Shown piece after piece: positions 25,404-37,250 of a stretch of DNA of 64,000 nt (positions are counted from its first letter, which is position 1; every line of letters begins with the position of its first letter). Made by a program: the position numbers and the translations under genes. The stretch spans positions 3,968,501-4,032,500 of the forward strand of contig OY848928.1 in assembly GCA_963693285.1 (NCBI GenBank), written 5' to 3'. This DNA comes from Xestospongia muta (Eukaryota > Porifera > Demospongiae > Haplosclerida > Petrosiidae). Below the pieces are notes generated by a model. It was not told where the DNA came from. It searched no databases and was given only the letters and a program-made list of their open reading frames with translations.

Positions 25404-26818
25404 GCCATCACTCATTACTGGCCACACCCCCTAATTATATTTCAAGTCTTGCTTTTAGGCATATTGTGTGCTATTTCAAACTAAAATTTTATGTTTTTTT
25501 CTTTAAAATCTTTGTCTTTCTTTTTTCATTAGAAGTCTTGTCTTTTGATAGCTTTGTCTACTGAAATAATTTAATAGAAGAATGTTAGAATTAGAGGGGA
25601 GGTAGTTATTATAATTTTCATGATAGTGACGATGATGTCATTTGTTAATAACTATACACCCACGTGTAATTGACTGGAATCCAGCTGATATTATCTTATG
25701 TGTTAATTGAAGACTGTGTTGTGTCTTGTTGATTAAATTTCCTATTTATTATGAATGTATGTCGTCGACTGTGTTCAAGTAAAGAGAAGAGAACTACAAT
25801 AAGTTCTCAGGGACACTCTTGAATATTTTTGTCATTACAGTAGTCTTTCAAGATAGTCCACATTAATGATAGCAGCTGTAAGTCATACTGTTCATCTATT
25901 GTTAGTATTTGTTACTACAATAGACAATGTGACATCATTATTATCAGATATTACTATATAATAGTTAGACACTGAGGTCAGGTATTAACACTATTTATCA
26001 TAACAGTACAAATTTACTTGAATGAATGGATGTATAGAAAGATAAATGGATAGGTAAATTGATGTATTATTATATGAATAGGATGAATGATGAATGGATT
26101 AATGGATGGACAATAAACAGATGGACAGATAGACAGAGTGATAAATGGATGTATAGACAAACAAATAGATTGATGGATAGATTAAACAATAAATTAATAT
26201 CAGATAATTAAATGATAGATTTGATACTAACAGTGTCCTCATATGTAAGTGTATTGTATTAAACATCTAGTAACATAATTTTATATTATTTATGTTGGAC
26301 CTCCTTGTTGTTCAAAAATATAATGGAAAACTTCTAAGTTGTGGCTAATTAACTTAATTTATCAAATCCAGTGTTTAGATAACCAAATAAAATACAATGA
26401 CACTAAATATTTAAAATCTTCATCAACTCACAATTCATACACAAAACAATGTTTACAATATAAATTATTAATTTTCAATATTTAATTATTACTTTAAATC
26501 ATGTTATAAGAGGAACAAACAAGTAAATAAAACATTTTCTAAAAATGAAGTAAATGTAGAGATAATTAATATCAGTTCATTACAAAGAATACAAACAAGA
26601 TAATAGTGATGACAGTTCTATTATCTCTACATAATAGTACAGGTATCACAAACAAACAAAGGATGTTTACTAATTAAAAAGTATAGATCTAAAGTCACTT
26701 TATTAATATCAGTTGTATTCTGTCCCTGTACTATTATAGTAATGATGATATAACTGACATCACTGCTATTTTGTTTGTATTCTTTGTATGGAGATCATAT
26801 TATAATACTTTAGTTAGT
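25404..26818. other. PTBP/NLR1 convergent 3' flank
   Basis: The first 570 bp follow the PTBP stop and recur after copies 2, 3, 4, so they are probably the PTBP 3' untranslated region and its flank. A degenerate GGAT/ATGG-rich simple-sequence zone spans about 26020-26180. The last 180 bp (from ggtatcacaaacaaac at 26641) recur at 47719 and 56130 before the NLR3 and NLR4 stops. No separate gene is seen. Confidence 0.6.
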
Positions 26819-29800
26819 TCAATCATAATGCTGGTCTATTATTGGTAGAGGTTTTAGTAGTTGTTGTTGTTTGTGTATGTCAATTAATGTCTTCTCTTGT
26901 GATTGTAGAGTATCCCTTAGGACTAAGGAGAAGTTACTCTTAATGTACTGAAGTGTGGGATGAAGAAAGACAGTTTGCCAAAAGTGTTGTGATAGTTTTA
27001 TCCAGTTAGGTTGACAGAGTGCATAGTCAATGTGTTCACAATATATGTACAAAAGTCTCATTGTTGTGTGTGACTGTAACATGTTAGTAATAAGAGGTAG
27101 TCCCTGTTCATAGAACAATGGTGTCATTATTTGTTGTTTCTCTTCATAACTGTAGTCGGTAGACTCATATGACTGATCTACTATGAAGTTCACTTCAAGT
27201 TCTGTGAGTTTGTTCTTGTGAGAGATAACATTAAATAAAGTTGTTGTTGTCTGTTCACAGTTAGCATCTGACAGTGGAATGGGTACACTCAACTCCTGTA
27301 GACTGGTATTGTGTGAGAGACCAGTTGTTAGAAATGACAGGTAAGTGCTGGGAATGGTAAAATCATAAGAGTCAATCTCAAAATATTCTATTGCTTGGTT
27401 TGTTTTTAACATGTCTTGTAAACTAGGAGCCATGCTGTCATATATGGTAGTGTTCATACTGTCATATATTGTAATGTTCATACTGTCATAGATGCTATTG
27501 TTCCATATCTCTACTTTCAAAGCCCTAACTGTAGTATTACTCTGTAGAATAGTAAATAGTTCAATAACACTCTCAGCTGTGTTTAGTGTTAGTTCAAGTT
27601 GTTGTAGATTAGGATGACATTGAAATAATAGAGGTAGTGGGACTGGGTATAGTGTATGATTTAGTATAAGACAATGTAGTCCTTTGATATGTTGAGGAAA
27701 TAATGATGCCTGTTGACAATACCACCATGGTGGTCTGATCTCCAGTGCAGTAAGTGGGCTGTTCACTATATCCAGTAATAAGACATCAGGTATGTTCATT
27801 TCAAGAGCTTGTATTGTGTGATTGTCTCTTAGTAATTGTTCAACTAGATTATCACGAACCTCATTACTTGATATATTGTGTGTCCATTCTAGATCATCAC
27901 ATTCAAGCAAAAATGTTTGAATTGATTTGTTTCTTGTTACTCCTTTAATCACACTGTTGACTATATCAGCAATATCCATAGACAAAGATGATGTATTAAT
28001 ATCAATGTTTGTAATATTTAGTACTAGTTCTTGTAGTGTGTTGTTGATATATAAACTTTCCTCCAATTCAGATAAAATTATCTTGTCTATCTGTGTATAA
28101 TCTTTCTCATGTTTTAGATGTCCCTGGTATTCTTTTTTAAAGTGTAGTGTCTTTAGATGTTGTAGTTTTATCAAGTGCAATAATACAAGAGTAACATCAG
28201 ATATATTCTGTGGTACTGGTGTCTCCAAGTATAATGTAATATAACACTCTTGAAGGTTGTGAGAGAATGATGATTGAAATAAATTCACTAATAACTTCAT
28301 AGCATTTTGAACATTATCTTCAAACCACAACTCTATCTCTATTCCTTTACACTTAACATTGTTCATCAATATATTAGTAATGAGTTGTACTAGCTGTCCA
28401 TTTAGATGTCCCAGGTCCAAATATTTCCATGTTATGTTAGAGTTATTTAAGAAAAATCCAAGACACAGTATGTCAAATAGTGATGATCTTAGTCCATGGA
28501 GGCAAAGTGAGTGGTTCTTCATAGATTGTGATAATATTTGACATAATTTTGTGTTCTGTGATTCATATAACAGTTGGAAGAGAATGCCATCCCATTCATC
28601 AAAAAGATGAGAATGAATGTGTGGCCTAACATTTGCTGAATTCTGTTTGAAATGAGAGTAATAACACTTCTCAAATCCAAACAATGGTCTCCTTTTACAT
28701 TGTAGGTCAAGCTCTTTGTTAAAATATTGTTGATAGCTATCATGTTCAAGGTGAGTTAGACCTGCTACAAACATCAGACACATTCTAAAGTGATCATTAT
28801 CAAAATGTTCTGCAAACACTTCCTCTGTCTTCTCATAATTAGCTATCCACCATGCTGCTAGAAATTCCTGGATACTCAGGTGAAGAAATTGATACCTCTT
28901 CTCAATACCTACAATAAATGTTGTCATTAGTCCAAGATAGCCTTCCTTCTCTGATTGACTAAGAGAGTGACAGAGTTGAATTGAGGAAAACGTCATTTTT
29001 GGATTGTTATCTTTCAAACTGAGGTAAGCAAAGTGACAAATCTCTTTAAATGTTGTATCTAAGACTGATGGTAAATGATGGAGGCTATATACTTGTACAG
29101 GGTTTGTATTGTCAACTCTTTTTTCAACATGTCTTCTGACAGTTTGTAGGATAAAATTCTCATATAATTCTGTTAGTGTTGTTGGTAACTGTCCACCAGA
29201 TTCACGATAAACTGAGATAACTATGGAACAGACTAGTGGTACATAACACAATGACTGGACATCACCTCGTACTTCAAGATCATGAATAAGTTTCTCAGCT
29301 AGATGTGGTTCTTTTTCTAGTGTTCCTTTGACTACTGCCTTGATCTCCTCCTCTGAAAATCCTAACACTTCAACATGTCTGTTAACTGAAGATAATTTTA
29401 ACAGTGAGTAAGAGGTATAACTACATGAGGTAACAATTACTGAACATTTGGCTAATATCTCTCTACGAATTATTTTAGCTGCTAGTGAGGATTGTCTGAG
29501 ATCTGTACTTAATTCATCCCAACCATCAAAGATTATCAGTAATCCTTCTCCCTCAGTAGTTGTCATCCACTCAACAACCTTTAAGACTGTTGGACTTTGG
29601 TAAACAGACAGATCTGCTAGTGTACTAGCTTGAGCCACCTTGTCATTTCTGAGAGGACAGTAAAGTACCAAGTTATATTGTCCATGTGTGAGTTCTCCTT
29701 TAGTCCACATATTTAACAGTTTACGACAGAGTGTTGTCTTACCAATACCAGGAGGACCATCAACTATTACTCTAAGAGACTGACCACTATCACATGGTTT

Positions 29801-32618
29801 AAGAACATCCTGGATATCTATCTGTTTATCTTGAATTTTATCAACTTGTCCTCTTAACATACACCATTGTTTCTGTAGTATTGTTTGAGGAGTGGCATGT
29901 CTGTCTTGTGTTTGTATTAGTGCTAATCTTCCAAAGAAGTCTTGTCCAACTGGTGGTGGCCAGTCTGTAGGGACAATAGATTGGTGTTTGTATTGATCTA
30001 TTATAATATCAAAATATTGCTGAACATCAGGGTGTAATGAACTGGTGGGTGGAGCATCATCACGAGCATATTCACCTTAATGAAAGAAAGGTACATTATG
30101 TAATAGTTGTTGATGAACATTAAAACCAGAGTTTTTTAAGCCATAAAGTCATTAAGGTGGCATTGAGGTGATTATGACATGCAATTTGATAGTTTTACAG
30201 GTAAGTAAGTAATTTACATTGTAACTTGTTTATAGAATATAATACATCATGTAATTGATGGTATTTGTTAGGGAGCTATCTAATAGCATTGATAGGTTGG
30301 AAGTAACTCCATCCTTTGTAATTAGTAATGTTTATCAGCTGGGATAGATATTAGACTCCACCCATAAGACTATTGTAGTAACAACTAAATACATTGTACT
30401 TACTTGTAGCATTCAGTTGTTTCAAGTACTGGTATATTTCCTTAGCCAGAGCTTTGTTTTGAATGAGTGATCCTTTGATAACATCTATAATTGTCTTCCA
30501 TGTAACAGGACTCTCTTGATCATCCAAGTCTATCCATTTCTGGAGTACATGATCAAGTTTTGTTTGATTAAACATGTTAGACTCAGCTAAACCCTGAAGG
30601 ACATTGTATTCCACTCCAAGACCATTACCAATACTACGCCATGATGTATCAATAGGAACTAGTTGTTCAAGAACATCTTGTTTTGAAGGCTTTTTAACTA
30701 AAAAGTTTACATAACTAGTACATAATTTTACATGTTAAATTATATTATGTTTAATATCAGACCTTTGATTACTGAAGTAACTAAAGGTCTGATATTTATA
30801 ACATACCATTTTGATAACGAAATAATAAAAGCTAATTACAGTATTTTGAGTAAAGGTCATATCATCACATTTATAATAACTTACATAATAAAGGAAAGTC
30901 ATTGAATTCCTCATTGCATGTATCATTTCTTACTACTTCCTCCTGACTACCTGTATAATTAATATCTATAATTATAATACATTCATTAATCATGTGATAT
31001 GTAGATACAATCACATGATTACTAGTACACAATTTTTACATGTTAAATTATATTATGTTCAACATCAGACCTTTAGTTATTGAAGTAATTGAGGAATGAT
31101 CTTCAGTCTCTTTGGGTCTTTTAAATACTGGAGTAGATAAGGGGGAATCTTCAATATCTTTAGATCTTTTCCTCAGATGACGTACTACAGTAAGTATGAA
31201 ATGAGTATGTGTATTAACTGAATGAATATACCTTCATCTTTAATATCTAATTGTCTTCTCATTATAGCAGCTACATCCTTATCTCCACAATCCTCAACAG
31301 CTGAGATGAGTTCTTCCCAAGAGGGTTCAGTACTGTTTGTAATCCACCATTGTAAACCTTCCTCTAATGCAAAGTGGTAGTCTTGATCACTGCTGGCCAT
31401 TGTCTTGAGTCTTCTCCTCTCCTCCAGTGATACACCTAGTAGACTAGTGAGTTTAGTCCATTTATCTTTAACAACAAAACCACTCTTAACAAGAAGTCTT
31501 AGAGCATTACTTGATGTCAATTCTATTGAAGTAAATAAGACATAGTCCCTGTATCAGTTATATGTTTTAATGTTTACCTGTTTTAGGTCCAGGATTGAGT
31601 TCAATATCACCTGAATAAGGAGAAGTAAGAAAAACAAGGATAGAATTTAGCACCTCATTACAGCAAATGAATGTTGTTCAATAATAAATAATAAAAGGTG
31701 ACTAGCTTAGCCAGTTACTGTCTATAAGAACAATATTTTATTAATATGCAAAGTTTTGGAAAATAGGGCCATTTACAGGTATTGACCTATAATATTAATG
31801 AAATAATTTGTCAGGAGTACTGGCAACAAGTATTAATCTTCAATGGATTTAACCTAGAGCCTACATGTTTTTAAGTAAGAATTTTCCAAGAATATGGTTG
31901 CATAATTGATATTGAAACTATTGTCCCACTCTTTTGCATGTTGTTCTGACATATTATAACACAAGTTTATGTGTTTAGATGCCTTACCTTTAGGTATTGA
32001 AGTAAGAGAGAAAGTCCATTCAATCACTTTGGGCCTTTTAGTAGTGAACGAAGGATCTTCAATCTCTATAGGTCTTTTCATTAGTTTAGGTACTGGTGGA
32101 GTATGTGAGGAAAGGTCTTCAGTATGAAGTGGTTCATGAGGAGTGGGTATATCTATATGATAACATCAGTACATTTAGTTTAGTTATATAAAGTTTGAAT
32201 ACCTTCTTCTTTAATATCTAACAGACTTCTCATTTCAATAGCTATATCTTTATCTCCACAGTCTTTAACAGCTGAGATGAGTTCTTCCCATGAGGGTTCA
32301 GTACTGTTTGTAATCCACCATTGTAAACCTTCCTCTAAAGCAAAGTGGTAGTCTTGATCATTGCTGGCCATTGTCTTGAGTCTTCTCCTCTTCTCCAGTG
32401 ATATACCTAGTAGACTAGTGAGTTCAGTCCATTTATTTTCAACAACAAAACCACTCTTAACAAGAAGTCTTAGAGCATTACTTGATGTCAATTCTATTGA
32501 AGTAAATGAGACATAGTCCCTGTATCAGTTATATGTTTTAATGTTTACCTGTTTTAGGTCCAGGATTGAGTTCAATATCACCTGATAAAATGAGGAGAAG
32601 AGAAACAAGACTAGACAT
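26819..32618 (-). CDS. NLR1: leader-2A-Death-linker-2A-Death-linker-Death-NACHT-LRR receptor
   Basis: Nine exons close to 1526 aa: 32549-32618, 32203-32493, 31988-32152, 31578-31610, 31232-31522, 31071-31184, 30885-30950, 30404-30697, 26819-30075. All internal junctions are phase 1. Exon 1 encodes MSSLVSLLLILS followed by GDIELNPGPKT, a hydrophobic leader plus 2A-like motif. Two near-identical 97-residue Death folds follow, the second preceded by an internal 2A microexon. Next are KRPK-containing linkers, a 22-residue spacer and a second Death type. The last exon holds NACHT (Walker A GPPGIGKTTL near residue 548, Walker B LLIIFDGWDEL), the winged-helix motif FLHLSIQEFLAAWW and C-terminal leucine-rich repeats (e.g. 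LSHNTSLQELSVPIP). The sensor motif reads TSCSY where the other copies read TSRSY. Such receptors sense microbial or stress cues in cytosol. Exon joining is inferred from splice signals and phase. Confidence 0.8.
31578..31610 (-). other. Internal 2A-like microexon (33 nt, phase 1-1)
   Basis: The exon reads GT GAT ATT GAA CTC AAT ... ACA G and encodes GDIELNPGPKT with both borders in phase 1. Upstream is a strong pyrimidine tract ending cttattcag, downstream is gtaaac. The previous linker exon ends in phase 1 (CCT AAA G) and the next Death exon starts in phase 1 (AA TTG ACA), so it splices in frame. No ATG-initiated leader in this frame is present directly upstream, unlike the copy at 32549-32618. 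Confidence 0.7.
32549..32618 (-). other. Leader plus 2A-like first exon of NLR1
   Basis: An in-frame ATG at 32618-32616 opens a 12-residue hydrophobic leader (MSSLVSLLLILS) directly joined to GDIELNPGPKT. The donor gtaaac follows in phase 1. The motif matches the 2A consensus D(V/I)ExNPGP exactly. In other organisms this motif makes the ribosome skip the Gly-Pro bond. Confidence 0.7.
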
Positions 32619-32912
32619 TTAGTAGCTTATTACAGCAAATTAAAGTTGTTCAATAGAATAAGTAATAATTGATAACCACTATAATATATGTAATGTCTAT
32701 TATTGTGTGACTCAAAATGATTAATTTTGTAGGATTAATTACTGGAAACCTTCATATCGCTGATCAGTATATCCTAGCATGAAAGTCCTTCTTAACTTCC
32801 ATTGCCATAAACTAACATCATGAATTATCATATTATAAGTCTCTTTTTACTTCACATTTATTTTTACTTTGCTTTGATCTGGTCGTCAATTACTATGATG
32901 TCATCAATGATT

Positions 32913-35900
32913 CTAGGCCAACTGTGACAACAATACTATGTATCTTCCATTGTGAATTACATGGTTTATCTCTGAACAAATTTTATGTGATATCTTACCA
33001 TCTTTCTTAGCTGACTCCAGTTTGCCCTCCTTTATTGTCACTGCAGCTGTTTGTTCTTTTTCCATAGTAAACATATCCTACATAGAGTGAACTATTGTCT
33101 AGTATACATACTCTCTATTATGTCTTACCACATCATATCTTCTATGTGCATCCAAAATGATATCATAGCCTATTGTTAATTTGATAACTCCTTTCTTTTT
33201 TAGTTGCTCAAGATTTTCTTTTGCTTTCATTAACAAAGTATCCATTATATGTTGTGGTGCATTGCATATAACAATAATTGAATTGCCTTTCTTTGCTTCT
33301 TCAACTAAAACTTTATTGGCCATGTCTTCAAATGCTTTCCATAACAAACCTCTTATTTCATTGAGTGTGTGTTCATCATCTGTATGCCATTCCAAAACAA
33401 ACTCAATCTTCTCACATTTAAGAAAAGAAGATGGACCTATTATCAAGTTTGCACTTTCACACACACTGAGTTTGATCTTTCCACAAAATGCATCAACTTT
33501 TTCTTTGTAACTTAAAATAAGCCTTTCAGCTGTTTCTATTTGATATTTCTCGACAATATCTTCCAAGCAAGCAATATTAATCATTGTACACTTTTCTTGT
33601 ACTATTTCAATAACAATTTTAAAAGACTTGGCTATACACAATCTAGGTTTTAAGTTTGGAAAGCATCTCTGAAGATAATCTTTGAAATGGCTAAGTGGTC
33701 TGGCACCTTTTTCAATAAGGGGTGCTACATCGTCACAAAGGTTTACAAAGGCCATTCTCATTTTTTCAAACTTGCATTGATAAGTAGGTGAAAGAGGAAT
33801 CTTTTTTAGTTGAGGAAAAATTTTATCTACAATAAAAACAATAGGTACATGAAATATAGAGCTCATTCAATAAACTGCACTTACGGTATTCATTGAGTAT
33901 TGCTACACCTATTTCTACTGTCTTCTCTGATAGTACCAAGATATTGGCAAATATTGCCAACTGGTTGTGGTCCTTCAAAACTTTGTCATGTAGTTCTCTT
34001 AATTGTCTAGTGGTTAGTGAACCACCTACCTTCTGTAGTTCAGAAATAACTCCCTCTTTATACAAGGTTTGAACCACATTCAAAGGAAGAATAAGTTGTG
34101 ACAGACTTTCAAAATGCTTTTGTAATATTTGACATGCTGGAGTGACATGTTCCTCTCCTGAAATTAATGCGAAATATGGTATAAACTTAATATTGCACAA
34201 ATAAATTATTATATATTATTATTATAATAAGGTTCTATCTATCAATTAATCAAGATTTGTTGATGCAAGAAAATTAACAAACCAACATGTATGCAACAGA
34301 TATTTCCTTGTAAGTTCATGTATACTAATAACTCTATTACAATACATCATGTTTGCACATTCATAATGTAAAGTTAATAGTGAGAGGACATTATACAAAA
34401 TTATGTAAATATAATTAACTCTAGTACCTATAGACCTGGTAATATTTACACTTACCACAACTTATATTTTACGGCTAAATGTTCAAGCAAGTTTGTAAAA
34501 CCAAATGATTTAAATGATTAATTTAAAAACTTGTCTTAAGATGGTTATAGTAGTGCTGGATTTGTTGTACTAAACTACTACAACTACTTCAATGTTATTG
34601 AAATTTGAGAGTAGCTATGGTGTTGTTAGTGTTTTTGCTTCTATCAGCAACATTTAGGTTGAAGGGCTCATTGTAAGAGTAAATTTGATTCATAAAGTGT
34701 TATTGATGGTCATTACGAGCTGTTAATTCCACTTTGATAGTACAAAAATACATTTTTTGAAGTGAATGTATCAATTGATAAAACAAAACAGGGTCACAAC
34801 AATAATCTTAGAATCACCTGACACAGTTCATGTGCTAAATTATAAGGTATTCAAGGAATATCAAACAATAGGTAAATGGAATATACAACTCATTCAATAA
34901 ACTACACTTACGGTATTCATTGAGTATTGCTACACCTATTTCTACTGTCTTCTCTGATAGTACCAAGATATTGGCAAATATTGCCAACTGGTTGTGGTCC
35001 TTCAAAACTTTGTCATGCAGTTCTCTTAATTGTCTGGTGGTTAGCGAACCATCTACTTTCTGGAGTTGATGTGGTATATCCTCAGAAATAACCTTCTCTT
35101 TATACAAGGGTTGAACCACATCCAAAGGAAGAATAAGTTGTGACAGATTTTTAAAATGCTTCTGTAATATTTGACACGCTGGAGTGATATGTTCCTCCCC
35201 TGAAATTAATGTGAAGTATGATAGAAGTTTAACATGGCACAAATAAATTATTATATATTATTATTATAATAAGGTTCTATCTATCAATTAAGCAAGATTT
35301 GTTGATGCAAGATAACTAACAAACCAACATGTATGCAGCAAATATTTCTTTGTAAGTTCATGTATACTAATAACTCCATTACAATGGATCATGTTTGCAC
35401 ATTCATAATGTAAAGTTAATAGTGGGAGGACATTATACAAAATTATGTCCATATAATTAACTCTAGTAGCTAGAGAGTTGGTAATATTTATACTTACCAC
35501 AACTTATACTTTAAAGCTAAATGTTCTAGCAAGTTTGTAGAACCAGATTATAATTTAAAAACTTGTCCTAAGAGAGTCATGGTAGTGCTGGATTTGTTGT
35601 GCCAAACTATTACAACTTCAATGCTATTGAAATTTGAGAGTAGCTGTGGTGTTGCTAGTGTTTTTGTTTCTATTAGTTTCTATTGGTTACATTATGATAA
35701 ACGATAATGTATAATATTGTCATGATGTTAAATGATGTCTATTAAATACATTATACTTACTTGTAGTTTGATGTTGTTTCAAGTACTGGTATATCTTAAT
35801 AGATAGAGCTTTGTTCTGAACAAATGGTCCTTTAATAACATCTATAATTGTTTTCCAATTAACAGGAGTAGATTGACCATCTGAAGTAGATTGACCATCT

Positions 35901-36894
35901 AATTGTATCCATTTCTGAAGGACACTATCAAGTTTTAATGTATTAGACAAGTGAGACTGAGCCAAACCATCAAGATAATTAGAACCCACTCTTAGACCAA
36001 TACCAACTTCATGCCATTTTGCATCAATTTCAACTAGTTGTTCTAGAACATCATGTGTTGTAGGTTTATTAACTAACATATTTTAAATAAATGTCATATA
36101 TTATATATTAAATAACTTACATAATAAAGGAAAGTCAATGAGTTCCTCAGAGTATGTATCATTTCCTACTACTTGCTCCTGACTACCTGTATAATTAATA
36201 TCTATAATTATAGGACATTCATTAATCATGTGATATGTAGATACAATCACATGATAACTAGTACAGTATATGTTATACAGAAAAAAATATCAGATCTTTA
36301 GTTGGTATAGAGGAAGTTTATATACCTTCATTCTTAATATCTAGTTGTCTTCTCATTATAGCAGCTACATTCTTATCTCCACAATTCTCAACAACTGAGA
36401 TGAGTTCTTCCCAAGAGGGGTCAGTACTGTTTCTAATCCACCATTGTAAACCTTCCTCTAAAGCAAAGTGGTAGTCTTGATCACTACTGGCCATTGTCTT
36501 GAGTCTTCTCCTCTCCTCCAGTGACACACCTAGTAGACTAGTGAGTTCAGTCCATTTATCTTTAACAACAAAACCACTCTTAACAAGAAGTCTTAGAGCA
36601 TTACTTGATGTCAATTCTATTGAAGTAAATGAGACATAGTCCCTGTATCAGTTATATGTTTTAATGTTTACCTGTTTTAGGTCCAGGATTGAGTTCAATA
36701 TCACCTGATAAAATGAGGAGAAGTGAGAGAAATAAAACTAGAGAGAAGGCCAGGTTACCACCACCCTCATCTCCTGACCATAGTGACTCCACCCATCCTG
36801 AAATATCAATAGTAGTTCCCTTTTTAGTAGTATATGGTATCTGATGACAATACCACAACCCAATACTGGCTCTCCATTGGCTAGTGTCAATCAT
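32913..36894 (-). CDS. NLR-like gene without NACHT: leader-2A-Death-Death-CARD-like x2-novel domain
   Basis: Exons: 36672-36894, 36326-36616, 36121-36186, 35761-36072, 34912-35199, 33885-34157, 33129-33826, then 33077 to either a phase-1 donor at 32999 or the stop at 32913. Read-through gives 771 aa. Residues 1-74 start MIDTSQWRASIGLWYC, include a Leu-rich span and end in SGDIELNPGPKT. Death folds are at 75-171 and 194-297, and two near-identical CARD-like helical domains at 298-484. Residues 485-717 form a mixed alpha/beta domain that I do not recognise (motifs YLQRCFPNLKPRL, IEFVLEW, GNSIIVICNAP, GVIKLTIG). No P-loop is present, so it could be an adaptor or effector. If the 32999 donor is used it could splice in frame into NLR1. 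Confidence 0.68.
33885..35560. repeat. 1042-bp tandem duplication carrying a CARD-like exon
   Basis: The exon at 34912-35199 and that at 33885-34157 start 1042 bp apart and are nearly identical. Their upstream intronic sequence is duplicated too (taaggttctatctatcaatt at about 34228 and 35270; the following ttgatgcaaga blocks). The 34157 copy lacks a 15-nt in-frame segment (residues EDIPH) found in the other. Confidence 0.85.
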
Positions 36895-37250
36895 TATTAG
36901 AAGATACAGTCAGTAAACTAACATACAATACTAGTAAATAGTAACTGTTGAGTTACACCCACTTTTTGAACAGAAAGGTTAGATTATAATACTATTCATT
37001 AATAGATACTGACCTCAGTGTTATACTCATGAATATTAGTTGTAGTTAAATAGAAGTCACTTCATTTTTTACCATATAATGATAATGAATGATATTATAG
37101 TTTTATAGTTATATTTGTAATATGTTTTGTTTGTGTGTCTTAACTGTCTAATTGACTTACTTTCACTATTCACTATTTAACCTTGTATGAGGAAAGTGTT
37201 CCTCTCCTCTCATAGTTATTCTTTCTCCTCTTTCTCTCTTCTACTTACTA
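36895..37250. promoter_or_regulatory. Head-to-head spacer, type alpha
   Basis: This is the divergent interval between the NACHT-less gene start (36894) and PTBP copy 2 start (37251). The same sequence recurs between NLR3 and PTBP copy 4 (52112-52459), including attattagaagatacagtca and the motif ttgagttacacccacttttt. It presumably holds promoters for both directions, but I see no recognised factor site. Confidence 0.5.

Noticed and set aside
31578..32618. 2A motifs as remnants of a virus or non-LTR retrotransposon
   Set aside because: 2A occurs in such elements, but no reverse transcriptase, capsid or endonuclease sequence surrounds these copies. Each splices cleanly to a Death exon.
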